Below, in pieces: positions 1 to 5,720 of a stretch of DNA of 9,559 nucleotides. Positions within the stretch are counted from its first letter, which is position 1. Every line of letters begins with the position of its first letter. The notes below the pieces were generated by a model. That model did not search any database and was not told the origin of the DNA. It saw only the letters and a list, made by a program, of their open reading frames with translations. Made by a program: the position numbers and the translations under genes. This DNA is from Methanobrevibacter sp. (GTDB lineage Archaea; Methanobacteriota; Methanobacteria; Methanobacteriales; Methanobacteriaceae), in contig JAUNXD010000032.1 in the NCBI GenBank assembly GCA_030539985.1, positions 1,788-11,346 of the forward strand. Direction: 5' to 3'.

Positions 1-25
1 CTGCTTCTAATTCTTTTATTTGCAT
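1..25 (-). CDS. Partial gene, first 8 codons only; possible partner of the 91-aa gene
   Basis: Only the N-terminus (Met-Gln-Ile-Lys-Glu-Leu-Glu-Ala) lies in the window; the rest runs off the left edge. The start is well supported because a strong Shine-Dalgarno site precedes the ATG at ordinary spacing. It lies 37 nt downstream of the stop of the 91-aa gene on the same strand, so the two probably form an operon. The eight residues are too few to assign a family. An antitoxin role would fit if the upstream gene is a toxin, but that is inference from arrangement only. Confidence 0.6.
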
Positions 26-32
26 TATCTTT

Positions 33-38
33 TCCTCC
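33..38 (-). promoter_or_regulatory. Shine-Dalgarno site GGAGGA of the left-edge gene
   Basis: Read on the minus strand, GGAGGA within an AAGGAGGAAAAG context lies 7 nt before the ATG at 25-23. It is the strongest bacterial-style Shine-Dalgarno match in the window and argues that the truncated gene is real and translated. Confidence 0.75.
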
Positions 39-62
39 TTTCACTAAATTTGTCAATAACAG

Positions 63-338
63 TTATATTAATAATATTTCATCTTCATTTAATATATCAA
101 TAACTATACATAGGTCTTTTAATTTTGTATATTTATAAATTAACAAAAATTTATTCGAATCATTTGTCGTTTTTTCAATTAAAATAGGTTTTTCGGTCAA
201 AATCTTCTTGTAAATCAAATCTAGATTCACAAATCTATCTCTCGATCTAACTATCAAATGGTCAGTATCTTTGATTCCATATGGATTATTTTTAACATTT
301 TGTAAAATATTTGGAACATCATCTTTAGTATATTCCAT
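63..338 (-). CDS. Small hypothetical protein, DUF4258/RelE-like toxin outline
   Basis: A 91-aa protein not recognised with certainty. After a polar N-terminus it has a His (in the DTDHLIVRSRDRF stretch, about residues 25-37), a helix-like segment (LDLIYKKILTEKP), then alternating hydrophobic strands (FLLIYKY, LCIVIDIL, EDEILLI). This His/Arg, helix, then three or four strands order resembles small DUF4258- or BrnT-type proteins of the RelE-like fold, but no diagnostic catalytic signature was confirmed. The ATG is preceded by GGGGGA six nt upstream. The gene is followed after 37 nt by another gene with its own strong Shine-Dalgarno site, the usual layout of a two-gene toxin-antitoxin cassette. 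It could equally be an unrelated small conserved protein. The surrounding DNA is more AT-rich than the core genes, which suits an accessory locus. Confidence 0.6.
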   Translation of the reverse strand: MEYTKDDVPNILQNVKNNPYGIKDTDHLIVRSRDRFVNLDLIYKKILTEKPILIEKTTNDSNKFLLIYKYTKLKDLCIVIDILNEDEILLI

Positions 339-471
339 TTTTATTCCCCCATCAATTTTTAAAAAATAATATAATTCTATGAATAATATTCTATTAATAT
401 TTATTAATTATGAATATATATAAATATTTTTAAATTAAAAATAAACAAAGTCGCAACAATTTTATAAAATG

Positions 472-528
472 AAATCAATTTTTACTCTTGAATAAAAAAA
501 TCAACTAACTAAAATCAATTTTGATTTT
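472..528. repeat. Repeated AAATCAA words upstream of priL
   Basis: AAATCAA occurs in direct orientation at 472-478, 498-504 and 512-518. An inverted copy follows at 521-528 (TTGATTTT), so 511-528 forms an 8-bp inverted repeat around a two-base centre. The cluster lies just upstream of the predicted priL TATA box, where archaeal regulators often bind. The local AT-richness makes chance repeats fairly likely, so an operator role is tentative. The rest of the 339-573 gap is AT-rich with no credible gene. Confidence 0.35.
481..493 (+). other. Degenerate mini-ORB-like element (candidate Orc1/Cdc6 site)
   Basis: The 13-mer TTTACTCTTGAAT matches, at 11 of 13 positions, the Methanothermobacter Orc1/Cdc6 repeat as I remember it (TTTACACTTGAAA). 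There is a single copy and no neighbouring cdc6 gene in the window, so it is not evidence of an origin. It is recorded because it lies in the promoter region of a replication gene. Confidence 0.2.
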
Positions 529-542
529 TCATGTGAGATACC

Positions 543-551
543 TATTTAAAA
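543..551 (+). promoter_or_regulatory. TATA box of priL
   Basis: TATTTAAAA is centred about 27 nt before the priL ATG at 574. Archaeal transcription starts roughly 25-27 nt downstream of the TATA centre, which would put the start at or next to the ATG. No Shine-Dalgarno motif lies between, so a leaderless transcript is likely. Confidence 0.5.
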
Positions 552-573
552 CATAAAATAAAAAGTTAAAAAC

Positions 574-1905
574 ATGGCTGAAGTTTCATTTATTAATCCA
601 TTGTCCGATGAAGGAAGACAAATCATCAGAGAGTACGGTGATTTAAATCAGATATTTGACGAGGATGAACATCTGATAGATATCTGCACTCATACATTGA
701 ACCAGAAAATATCAGATGACTCTCTCATTCCGAAATCATACTCAGATCTTGCAGAAAAACGCATGCAATGGGCAATAGAAAAAAAGAATAATAAAAACTT
801 CACACAGGCGGAATTCGAATACTTCACAAACGAAGAGCTTTTTGAACAGGATGTCGTAACATTCCACATTCTCTGCCAGGCAATTGCAATTCAGTTCAAT
901 ATCGGTTCACGTGAAACAAGGCTGTTTATCGAATCTCAGGGAACACTCATTATGGAAAGGCTTTCAAAGATACCTCCAATGTCAAGGGCTGAAATCATTG
1001 ACGAAGTGCTTGATGAAGTTAAAGTAGATGGTGCAATCAGCTGGAAATCCCTAAGAGATGTTGTGGCAACCAAAAAGCTTAAACTTACCGATCTGCTCAT
1101 AAATGACGGAGACATAATTCTGCAACAGGAAGATTTCCTATATTATTTCGGTGATGAGTTCACAGACAGAAGCCCTGAGAGAATGTACAATATACTAATC
1201 GGTGCCAGCGTCAAGGAACAAATCATTTCCAGATTGATAATGCAGAAAACCGAGGAATACATTGCAAGAATCAAGGAAATGTCAGCAAGAATCGAGATAC
1301 ACCCTGCAATCATCAAAATCGGAGAGCATTTAAAGGATTTCATACCTGAAGAAATCAGCAAATACAACCAGTACTATGCAGGAAGCGGAGGAATATACGG
1401 TTCAGTCCAGGCCGGAAAACTCAATCCGGACGCCTTCCCGCCATGCATCAAATCCACTGTTGAAGGAGTGTCTTCAGGTGGACGTAACGATGCGATAGTA
1501 TTGCTTTTAACATCATTTGCCTCATATGCAAGATTGTATCCAAGAATATTTGCATCTGATGAGACTGTGAAGGTATCCGATATGGATCCAGATTTGTCAA
1601 TAACCGAAAATGAAATCTTGCCATTGATATTTGATGCCGCAGACAACTGCAGTCCGCCATTGTTTGACGATCAGCCACAGGAGAAAATCAACATCATATC
1701 AAAACTGGGCTTTGGAATGCATGAAACCGTCGACATCAACCATGAAGGCGAAACCAAATGGTATACTCCGATGAGCTGTGAAAAAATAAAGATACACTTG
1801 CCTAACCTGTGCCATCCCGACAAGTCATGCAAAGGCATAAACAATCCCCTGTCCTGTTACGGACGCAAGAAATTCCAGATTGACCGGGAAGCCCCTAAAG
1901 ACTAG
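574..1905 (+). CDS. priL: DNA primase large subunit PriL
   Basis: This is the regulatory subunit of the archaeal/eukaryotic-type primase. It forms a heterodimer with PriS to make primers for chromosome replication; a C-terminal [4Fe-4S] domain helps in primer initiation. The 443-aa length suits an archaeal PriL with a mostly helical N-terminal part. The C-terminal signature is visible: FPPCIK with Cys291, followed by a GGRNDAIVLLLTSF-like segment, then Cys402 (PMSCEKI), Cys413 and Cys419 (NLCHPDKSC), and Cys428 (NPLSCYG). Four of these should bind the cluster; Cys402, Cys428 and Cys291 look firm, and either Cys413 or Cys419 would be the fourth. The ATG has no Shine-Dalgarno site but is correctly placed after a TATA box. 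The last 11 nt overlap the 3' end of the convergent gene. Its partner priS lies about 2 kb downstream on the same strand, not adjacent. Confidence 0.92.
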   Translation: MAEVSFINPLSDEGRQIIREYGDLNQIFDEDEHLIDICTHTLNQKISDDSLIPKSYSDLAEKRMQWAIEKKNNKNFTQAEFEYFTNEELFEQDVVTFHILCQAIAIQFNIGSRETRLFIESQGTLIMERLSKIPPMSRAEIIDEVLDEVKVDGAISWKSLRDVVATKKLKLTDLLINDGDIILQQEDFLYYFGDEFTDRSPERMYNILIGASVKEQIISRLIMQKTEEYIARIKEMSARIEIHPAIIKIGEHLKDFIPEEISKYNQYYAGSGGIYGSVQAGKLNPDAFPPCIKSTVEGVSSGGRNDAIVLLLTSFASYARLYPRIFASDETVKVSDMDPDLSITENEILPLIFDAADNCSPPLFDDQPQEKINIISKLGFGMHETVDINHEGETKWYTPMSCEKIKIHLPNLCHPDKSCKGINNPLSCYGRKKFQIDREAPKD

Positions 1906-2410
1906 ACTGTGAAAACTCGAAAGGATTGTGATTTTCATATATTGCATCATAATACTTGTTTAAAACCTTTGACTCCCACATGTTGTAATTTGTCTGCTCG
2001 TTTTTTTCAAAATTATATGCAAGGAGCCCTATTGTCCTTTCATACTCATCAATGCCCTTCATTTCACAGAATTCACTTATCACATCAGGAATATACTCGC
2101 ATGGATCATCGCTGCTGAACTGCAGAAACTCCTCATATTCATGTTTTGAAAAGAATTCCTCTTCGGATATCGGCTCTTCATGGGAATTTATCGTATAAAG
2201 TTCAATGTATATGTTGTCGGCCAGCGGAAGCTGATTGAGCTCAATTCCCAATCCGTAGATTTTACCGTTTTCAAGGTTGAGTACGGTATGGCCGGTCTTG
2301 ATGCCCACAATCCAATTGTCATAAGCAGGCTTGACGATTTCTTCAGGTGTCAGGGCTGACAGAACCGTTTTTAAATGTTCAACCCCTATGACTTCGACAT
2401 ATTCATTCAT
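1895..2410 (-). CDS. Hypothetical acidic protein, 171 aa
   Basis: No family was recognised. The protein is soluble-looking and strongly acidic, with a mixed alpha/beta pattern in the first half (for example NWIVGIKTGHTVLNL and NIYIELYTI) and a Glu/Asp/Tyr-rich second half with likely helices. No signal peptide, membrane segment or metal-binding cluster is visible. It is probably a genuine gene: a single long frame, a sensible ATG, and a TATA-like element about 30 nt upstream, which suggests a leaderless or near-leaderless message. It is convergent with priL, and the two stop regions overlap by 11 nt. It is divergent from the GNAT gene, sharing a 67-nt promoter region. It is probably a lineage-specific protein of Methanobacteriales, by inference. 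Confidence 0.75.
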   Translation of the reverse strand: MNEYVEVIGVEHLKTVLSALTPEEIVKPAYDNWIVGIKTGHTVLNLENGKIYGLGIELNQLPLADNIYIELYTINSHEEPISEEEFFSKHEYEEFLQFSSDDPCEYIPDVISEFCEMKGIDEYERTIGLLAYNFEKNEQTNYNMWESKVLNKYYDAIYENHNPFEFSQSSL

Positions 2411-2435
2411 ATGATTATCTTTGAATAGGATAAGT

Positions 2436-2447
2436 AATAAATATATT
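2436..2447. promoter_or_regulatory. Near-symmetric TATA element between divergent genes
   Basis: AATAAATATATT reads as a plausible TATA box on both strands. On the minus strand it predicts a start about 4 nt before the ATG at 2410. On the plus strand it predicts one near 2469, just before the GNAT start codons. One element, or two overlapping ones, could serve both genes. Confidence 0.4.
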
Positions 2448-2477
2448 GAAACACCAATACATAAAATGTGATTGATG

Positions 2478-3086
2478 ATGAAAATCAGATTGGAAAATGA
2501 AAATGATTATCTGGAAGTTGAAGAACTTGTGAGAAACTCCTTTTGGAATATATATCGGCCTGGTGCTTTTGAACACTTAATCGTGCATAATTTAAGGGAT
2601 GATGAGAGTTTCATTGCGGATTTGGCATACGTCATCGAAAAGGACGAGAAAATCATAGGCCATATCAATTATTCAATGGGTTTGATTGACTATGGTGATG
2701 AGAAAATCGAAGCGGTTGTACTGGGTCCGGTTGCAGTTGAAGAAAACCACCAGAATCAGGGTTACGGCTCAAAACTAATCAAATACACTCTCAAAAAGGC
2801 AGAGGATATGGGAATACCTTTCGTACTCGTTATCGGTGATGAGAATTATTATCAAAGATTTGGCTTTAAAAGTGCATCAGAATATAATCTGTGGCTAGAA
2901 GGAACAGATATTGGTGATGAATGTCCATTTTTCATGATCAAGATATTTGACAAGTCAAGTTTGATTAAACATAAAGGCATATTTCATAATCCGGATGTCT
3001 TTGATGTTTCCGCTGAAGATGCTGAGGAGTTTGACAGGAAATTCGAATTTAAGGAAAAATTGGTACTGGAAGGCCAATTGGAATAG
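2478..3086 (+). CDS. GNAT family N-acetyltransferase, YhbS-like
   Basis: A single-domain acetyl-CoA-dependent N-acetyltransferase; the substrate cannot be told from sequence. The acetyl-CoA pyrophosphate-binding motif A is clear: strand LGPVAV at about residues 82-87 followed by QNQGYG at 92-97 (Q-x-x-G-x-G) and its helix. The later strand and YYQRFGF at about 124-130 match the C-terminal YxxxGF motif of YhbS-like (COG3153) members. A C-terminal tail of about 50 residues follows. In-frame TTG 2472, ATG 2475 and ATG 2478 are all possible starts. ATG 2478 is preferred because GTGAT at 2468-2472 lies 5 nt before it and the product then begins MKIRLENE, directly entering the first strand. The stop codon abuts the flavoprotein gene, so the two are probably co-transcribed. 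Confidence 0.85.
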   Translation: MKIRLENENDYLEVEELVRNSFWNIYRPGAFEHLIVHNLRDDESFIADLAYVIEKDEKIIGHINYSMGLIDYGDEKIEAVVLGPVAVEENHQNQGYGSKLIKYTLKKAEDMGIPFVLVIGDENYYQRFGFKSASEYNLWLEGTDIGDECPFFMIKIFDKSSLIKHKGIFHNPDVFDVSAEDAEEFDRKFEFKEKLVLEGQLE

Positions 3087-3095
3087 ATGATGTTT

Positions 3096-3827
3096 ATGAA
3101 GTATTTAATAATTAACGGTTCTCCAAGACGTGGGAATACCTGGAAAGCAATAGAACAGGTCAAAAAGAATTTGAACGGCGAATTTGAAGAAGTGCATCTG
3201 ATAAAGAAAAAGATACCAATGTGCAACGGATGCTACAATTGCTTTAACGACGGTGAAGAAAGATGCCCTCACTGGGACAGGATAAATCCTATAATCGAAA
3301 AGATTAGAAAATGCGACGGACTAATAATCGCTTCACCTGTTTATGCAATGAACGTTCCTGCAGTCTTAAAGAACTTCATGGACCATGTGGCATACCTATA
3401 CCACCGCCCCGAATTCTTTACCAAAAAGGCAATTATCGTGGTCACTACCGCAGGTGCCGGACAAAAGGACGTTGCCAAATACATTGATGAAACAGTAAGG
3501 CACTGGGGAGTCAACAAAGTATATAAGGTATCCATTGCCTGCGGAGGAAAGGATACACTTGAAAGCGATGAAATCGACAAGGCATCAAAGAAATTCCAAA
3601 ATGACCTTGAATCCGGAAAGCTCCACTCACCAAAGTTCACAGACATCATATTCTATAATGCATGGAAGGCAATGGCCCTTGCAGATGAGCCTATTGAAGC
3701 AGATGCAAAATACTGGAGAGAAAAGGATTTGATCAACAATGATTTTGCACCTGAAGTCAAATTGAACGTCATTAAAAAACTATTTTCAAAAATTATGTTT
3801 GTCATGATGAAAAGATTTATAAACTAA
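3096..3827 (+). CDS. Iron-sulfur flavoprotein / NAD(P)H-dependent FMN reductase-like
   Basis: A flavodoxin-like cytoplasmic redox protein, probably binding FMN and one [4Fe-4S] cluster. Counted from ATG 3096, the first strand leads into GSPRRGNT (residues 8-15), the FMN phosphate loop. Next come Cys43, Cys46, Cys49 and Cys57 in a C-x2-C-x2-C-x7-C array, the compact cluster motif of archaeal iron-sulfur flavoproteins (Isf). SPVYAMNVPAVLKNFMDH is the second FMN-contact region. About 243 residues is longer than the roughly 190 aa of classic Isf; the extra C-terminus contains a KYWREK segment and ends in a hydrophobic-basic helix-like stretch. Electron donor and acceptor are unknown; roles in oxidative stress or ferredoxin-linked reduction are family-level guesses. 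ATGs at 3087 and 3090 are alternative starts directly after the GNAT stop; 3096 was chosen because strand 1 begins at once. Confidence 0.85.
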   Translation: MKYLIINGSPRRGNTWKAIEQVKKNLNGEFEEVHLIKKKIPMCNGCYNCFNDGEERCPHWDRINPIIEKIRKCDGLIIASPVYAMNVPAVLKNFMDHVAYLYHRPEFFTKKAIIVVTTAGAGQKDVAKYIDETVRHWGVNKVYKVSIACGGKDTLESDEIDKASKKFQNDLESGKLHSPKFTDIIFYNAWKAMALADEPIEADAKYWREKDLINNDFAPEVKLNVIKKLFSKIMFVMMKRFIN

Positions 3828-3828
3828 T

Positions 3829-3859
3829 CCAGTGTGCAAAAGCACAAAATCACACTTGG
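3829..3859. repeat. Imperfect inverted repeat before the priS promoter
   Basis: CCAGTGTG (3829-3836) and CACACTTGG (3851-3859) are inverted copies with one extra T, separated by 14 nt that include a GTGC/GCAC mini-hairpin around AAAA (3834-3845). It could be an operator just upstream of the priS TATA box or a structure at the 3' end of the flavoprotein message. No T-tract follows on the plus strand, so it is not a standard terminator. Confidence 0.35.
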
Positions 3860-3861
3860 CG

Positions 3862-3872
3862 AATAAATAAAT
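3862..3872 (+). promoter_or_regulatory. Candidate TATA box of priS
   Basis: An AAATAAATA-like stretch is centred near 3868, about 27 nt before the ATG at 3896. This spacing again predicts a leaderless transcript, and no Shine-Dalgarno motif is seen before the ATG. A second AT-rich run (3875-3887) is too close to the ATG to serve unless translation starts downstream. Confidence 0.4.
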
Positions 3873-3895
3873 ACTTTAAAAATATATGTATAATC

Positions 3896-4873
3896 ATGTT
3901 TTCTAAAGCTACAATCAAAGAGCGAAGACAATACTACCGTGAAGAATGGGACCCAAAGGACCTTCCAGACTTCATATCCAATGAAATAAGGAGAAGGGAA
4001 TTCGGTTTTGATCATAACGGCAGAGGACCAAATGACAGATACAAGGTCTTCAAGGGAACTGAATCCCTAAGAAAATTCCTAAGGTACAAGGCCCCATTTG
4101 CAGCATACATATCAGTAGCTTTCTACAATAATCCTCGACGCAGAGAAGACTGGCTGAAAGCCGAATACATTTTCGATGTCGATGCAAAAGACATACCGAT
4201 CAGATCCTGCCAGTGCGATGGAGTATGTGAAACATGCCTTGGGCAAGCTTTAGAAATAGTCAACAATTTAATAGATACCTTAAAAGGCGATTTGGGTCTT
4301 AAAAATATTCATCTGATTTATTCCGGAAGAGGATACCATATCAGGATAATGGATGAGGAAATGATGAGTGCAGGAAGCGAACTGAGATCTGAAGTCCTGA
4401 AATATGCTGCAGGCGCCGAAGTACCTAAATCACAGTTCATGAACTCTGAAGTGTCAAACCAAAGCTTCAACTTCGAACACTTCACAATTCCTGTCGGATA
4501 CCAGAAGATTTTCACCAACAGAGTGAAATACAACATCCAGCATCTTGTGGGCAATGAAAAGCTTGACGGAATCAATCCAAAACTTATGAAGGACATAATG
4601 GCCTCAAGACACCATCTTGAAAATGACAACTGGGGATTGTTCAAAAAGGACATCGGACCTAGACGCTACAGGAATCTTGTTGAGGCAATGGCAAGGGTCA
4701 ACCTTGCAACAATAGATGCAAAAGTATCAATCGACCTTAAAAGGATATTGAGACTGCCTTCATCGCTTCACTCAAAGGTAAGTATGAAATGCATGGAAGT
4801 CAAAGACAGGGAAACCTTCGATCCCTTTGACAAGGCAGTTCCTAAATTCGTTTATGAAAGAAAAGGTGTGTAA
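3896..4873 (+). CDS. priS: DNA primase catalytic small subunit PriS
   Basis: The catalytic subunit of archaeal/eukaryotic-type primase, which synthesises primers together with PriL. At 325 aa it is slightly short of many archaeal homologues but carries the full set of hallmarks. The catalytic aspartates are Asp94 and Asp96 in FDVDAKD. A cysteine knot at Cys105, Cys107, Cys111 and Cys114 would bind zinc. The nucleotide-binding SGRGYH is at residues 143-148. The third acidic residue, Asp280, lies in IDLKRILRLPSSLH, matching the conserved D-x2-R-LIRLPGSLHGK region; Ser-Ser replaces the usual Gly-Ser there. It appears to have its own promoter after the flavoprotein gene and is followed 4 nt later by a small gene that is probably co-transcribed. 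Confidence 0.95.
   Translation: MFSKATIKERRQYYREEWDPKDLPDFISNEIRRREFGFDHNGRGPNDRYKVFKGTESLRKFLRYKAPFAAYISVAFYNNPRRREDWLKAEYIFDVDAKDIPIRSCQCDGVCETCLGQALEIVNNLIDTLKGDLGLKNIHLIYSGRGYHIRIMDEEMMSAGSELRSEVLKYAAGAEVPKSQFMNSEVSNQSFNFEHFTIPVGYQKIFTNRVKYNIQHLVGNEKLDGINPKLMKDIMASRHHLENDNWGLFKKDIGPRRYRNLVEAMARVNLATIDAKVSIDLKRILRLPSSLHSKVSMKCMEVKDRETFDPFDKAVPKFVYERKGV
4864..4868 (+). promoter_or_regulatory. Shine-Dalgarno AGGTG of the 85-aa gene
   Basis: AGGTG sits inside the last codons of priS, 9 nt before ATG 4878. It fixes that ATG as the start rather than the in-frame TTG at 4827 and suggests translation from the priS message. Confidence 0.6.
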
Positions 4874-4877
4874 TTTT

Positions 4878-5135
4878 ATGGATAAAGTATTAAGAGAGAT
4901 ATTGAGAAAAAACGAGTATTTTGAAGAAATCAATGAAAACAGATTCGTACCTGAATTCTTAGGTCTTGTAGTTAACGGCGTTGTCGTATATCATGTAAAC
5001 TGGATTGATCTTGTCGGCAATGAAATCATATTCATGCATAAGGACATCCAAACCCATCCAATCATTTCACTAGTTCTTGAAAACCTCAATTCACTTATGA
5101 TCATCACAGCAGACGGTATAAAAGAAGTGCTTTAA
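4878..5135 (+). CDS. Small hypothetical protein downstream of priS, 85 aa
   Basis: No family was recognised. The protein begins with a charged helix (MDKVLREILRKNEYFEEIN), followed by a predominantly beta pattern (FLGLVVNGVVVYHVNWIDLVGNEIIFMHKD) and a last helix/strand (LVLENLNSLMIITADGIKEVL). This is a compact single domain with no cysteines or membrane segment. The frame is open from 4827, but that start would be an unsupported TTG within priS. Co-transcription with priS (4-nt gap, Shine-Dalgarno site within priS) suggests a link to replication or merely shared expression. Its stop lies 1 nt from the stop of the convergent kinase gene. Confidence 0.75.
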   Translation: MDKVLREILRKNEYFEEINENRFVPEFLGLVVNGVVVYHVNWIDLVGNEIIFMHKDIQTHPIISLVLENLNSLMIITADGIKEVL

Positions 5136-5136
5136 G

Positions 5137-5709
5137 TTAATCTGTACTGAAGCATTTCGAAACTATTTTTTCGGAAATTTCCTCAGGAGTTTCATCGGCT
5201 GAAACCACGTTCCAGTTGTATGTGAATTTCTGGGATTTCTGACGGTTGTCGCGCAGGGCATCTATATTTTCAAACATTTCGGTTTCCTCATTACGTGAAC
5301 CGATTCTTCTCAATGACTCTTCGGGAGTTATGTCCAAAAAGAACATGCAGTCTGAAGTCGGAAGGATAAATGCCACAATCTTATATACAATGGTATTGAT
5401 GCCGTTTGGCAGATACATCACCGCCAATATATATCTGGAAAAGATTAAAACATCAACATTGTCGTCATGAGTGTATTTTACAACTGACCTTATCGCATCA
5501 AGTCCGAAATAGATGGTTGCCTTGATATGATTGATTTTTCCGGTCTTTAAAAGTGCCTGCTTTGATTTTCTGCCAAATCTATTGTCATTGCATGGATGGG
5601 ATCTGATTGTAACGCTTCGCCCTCGCTTTTCATATGCCTCGGCAAGCATATTGACCTGAGTGTCCTTTCCGGAACCGTCCAATCCGTCAATAACAATAAA
5701 CTTCTTCAA
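5137..5709 (-). CDS. tmk: Thymidylate kinase-like nucleoside monophosphate kinase
   Basis: Probable dTMP kinase (dTMP + ATP to dTDP + ADP) for dTTP supply, 190 aa, cytoplasmic. The P-loop is GLDGSGKDT at residues 9-17. A further family signature is FFLDITPEESLRRI, followed by an RNEETEMFE segment resembling the LID/acidic motif of TMP kinases. Two departures from the usual family pattern are visible: the P-loop Lys is followed by Asp then Thr, and the D-R-Y/H motif reads Ser91-Arg92-Tyr93. It may therefore be a divergent dTMP kinase or a paralogue with another nucleotide substrate. The start is TTG: an in-frame TGA lies immediately upstream, and AGGTG is 6 nt before it. It is the second gene of a cofH operon, with a 9-nt gap. 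Confidence 0.75.
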   Translation of the reverse strand: MKKFIVIDGLDGSGKDTQVNMLAEAYEKRGRSVTIRSHPCNDNRFGRKSKQALLKTGKINHIKATIYFGLDAIRSVVKYTHDDNVDVLIFSRYILAVMYLPNGINTIVYKIVAFILPTSDCMFFLDITPEESLRRIGSRNEETEMFENIDALRDNRQKSQKFTYNWNVVSADETPEEISEKIVSKCFSTD

Positions 5710-5715
5710 TCAAAA

Positions 5716-5720
5716 CACCT
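5716..5720 (-). promoter_or_regulatory. Shine-Dalgarno AGGTG deciding the TTG start of tmk
   Basis: Read on the minus strand, AGGTG overlaps the cofH stop codon TAG (5721-5719) and precedes the TTG start (5709-5707) by 6 nt. The overlap suggests that cofH termination and tmk initiation are coupled. Confidence 0.65.

Noticed and set aside
339..573. Replication origin in the AT-rich gap before priL
   Set aside because: Only one degenerate ORB-like 13-mer is present, with no array of repeats and no cdc6 gene nearby; AT-richness alone is ordinary for intergenic DNA here.
1143..1678. Minus-strand frames of 74-90 aa within priL
   Set aside because: They are shadows of the conserved primase coding frame with no start signals.
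1909..2118. Plus-strand 69-aa frame rich in His and Cys after priL
   Set aside because: It lies wholly opposite the 171-aa gene and its His/Cys content follows from the complementary codons; no start signals.
3834..3845. GTGC-AAAA-GCAC mini-hairpin as a terminator of the flavoprotein gene
   Set aside because: The stem is only 4 bp and no T-tract follows on the plus strand.
4827..4877. N-terminal extension of the 85-aa gene from TTG 4827
   Set aside because: It would overlap priS and has no ribosome binding site; AGGTG lies correctly before ATG 4878.
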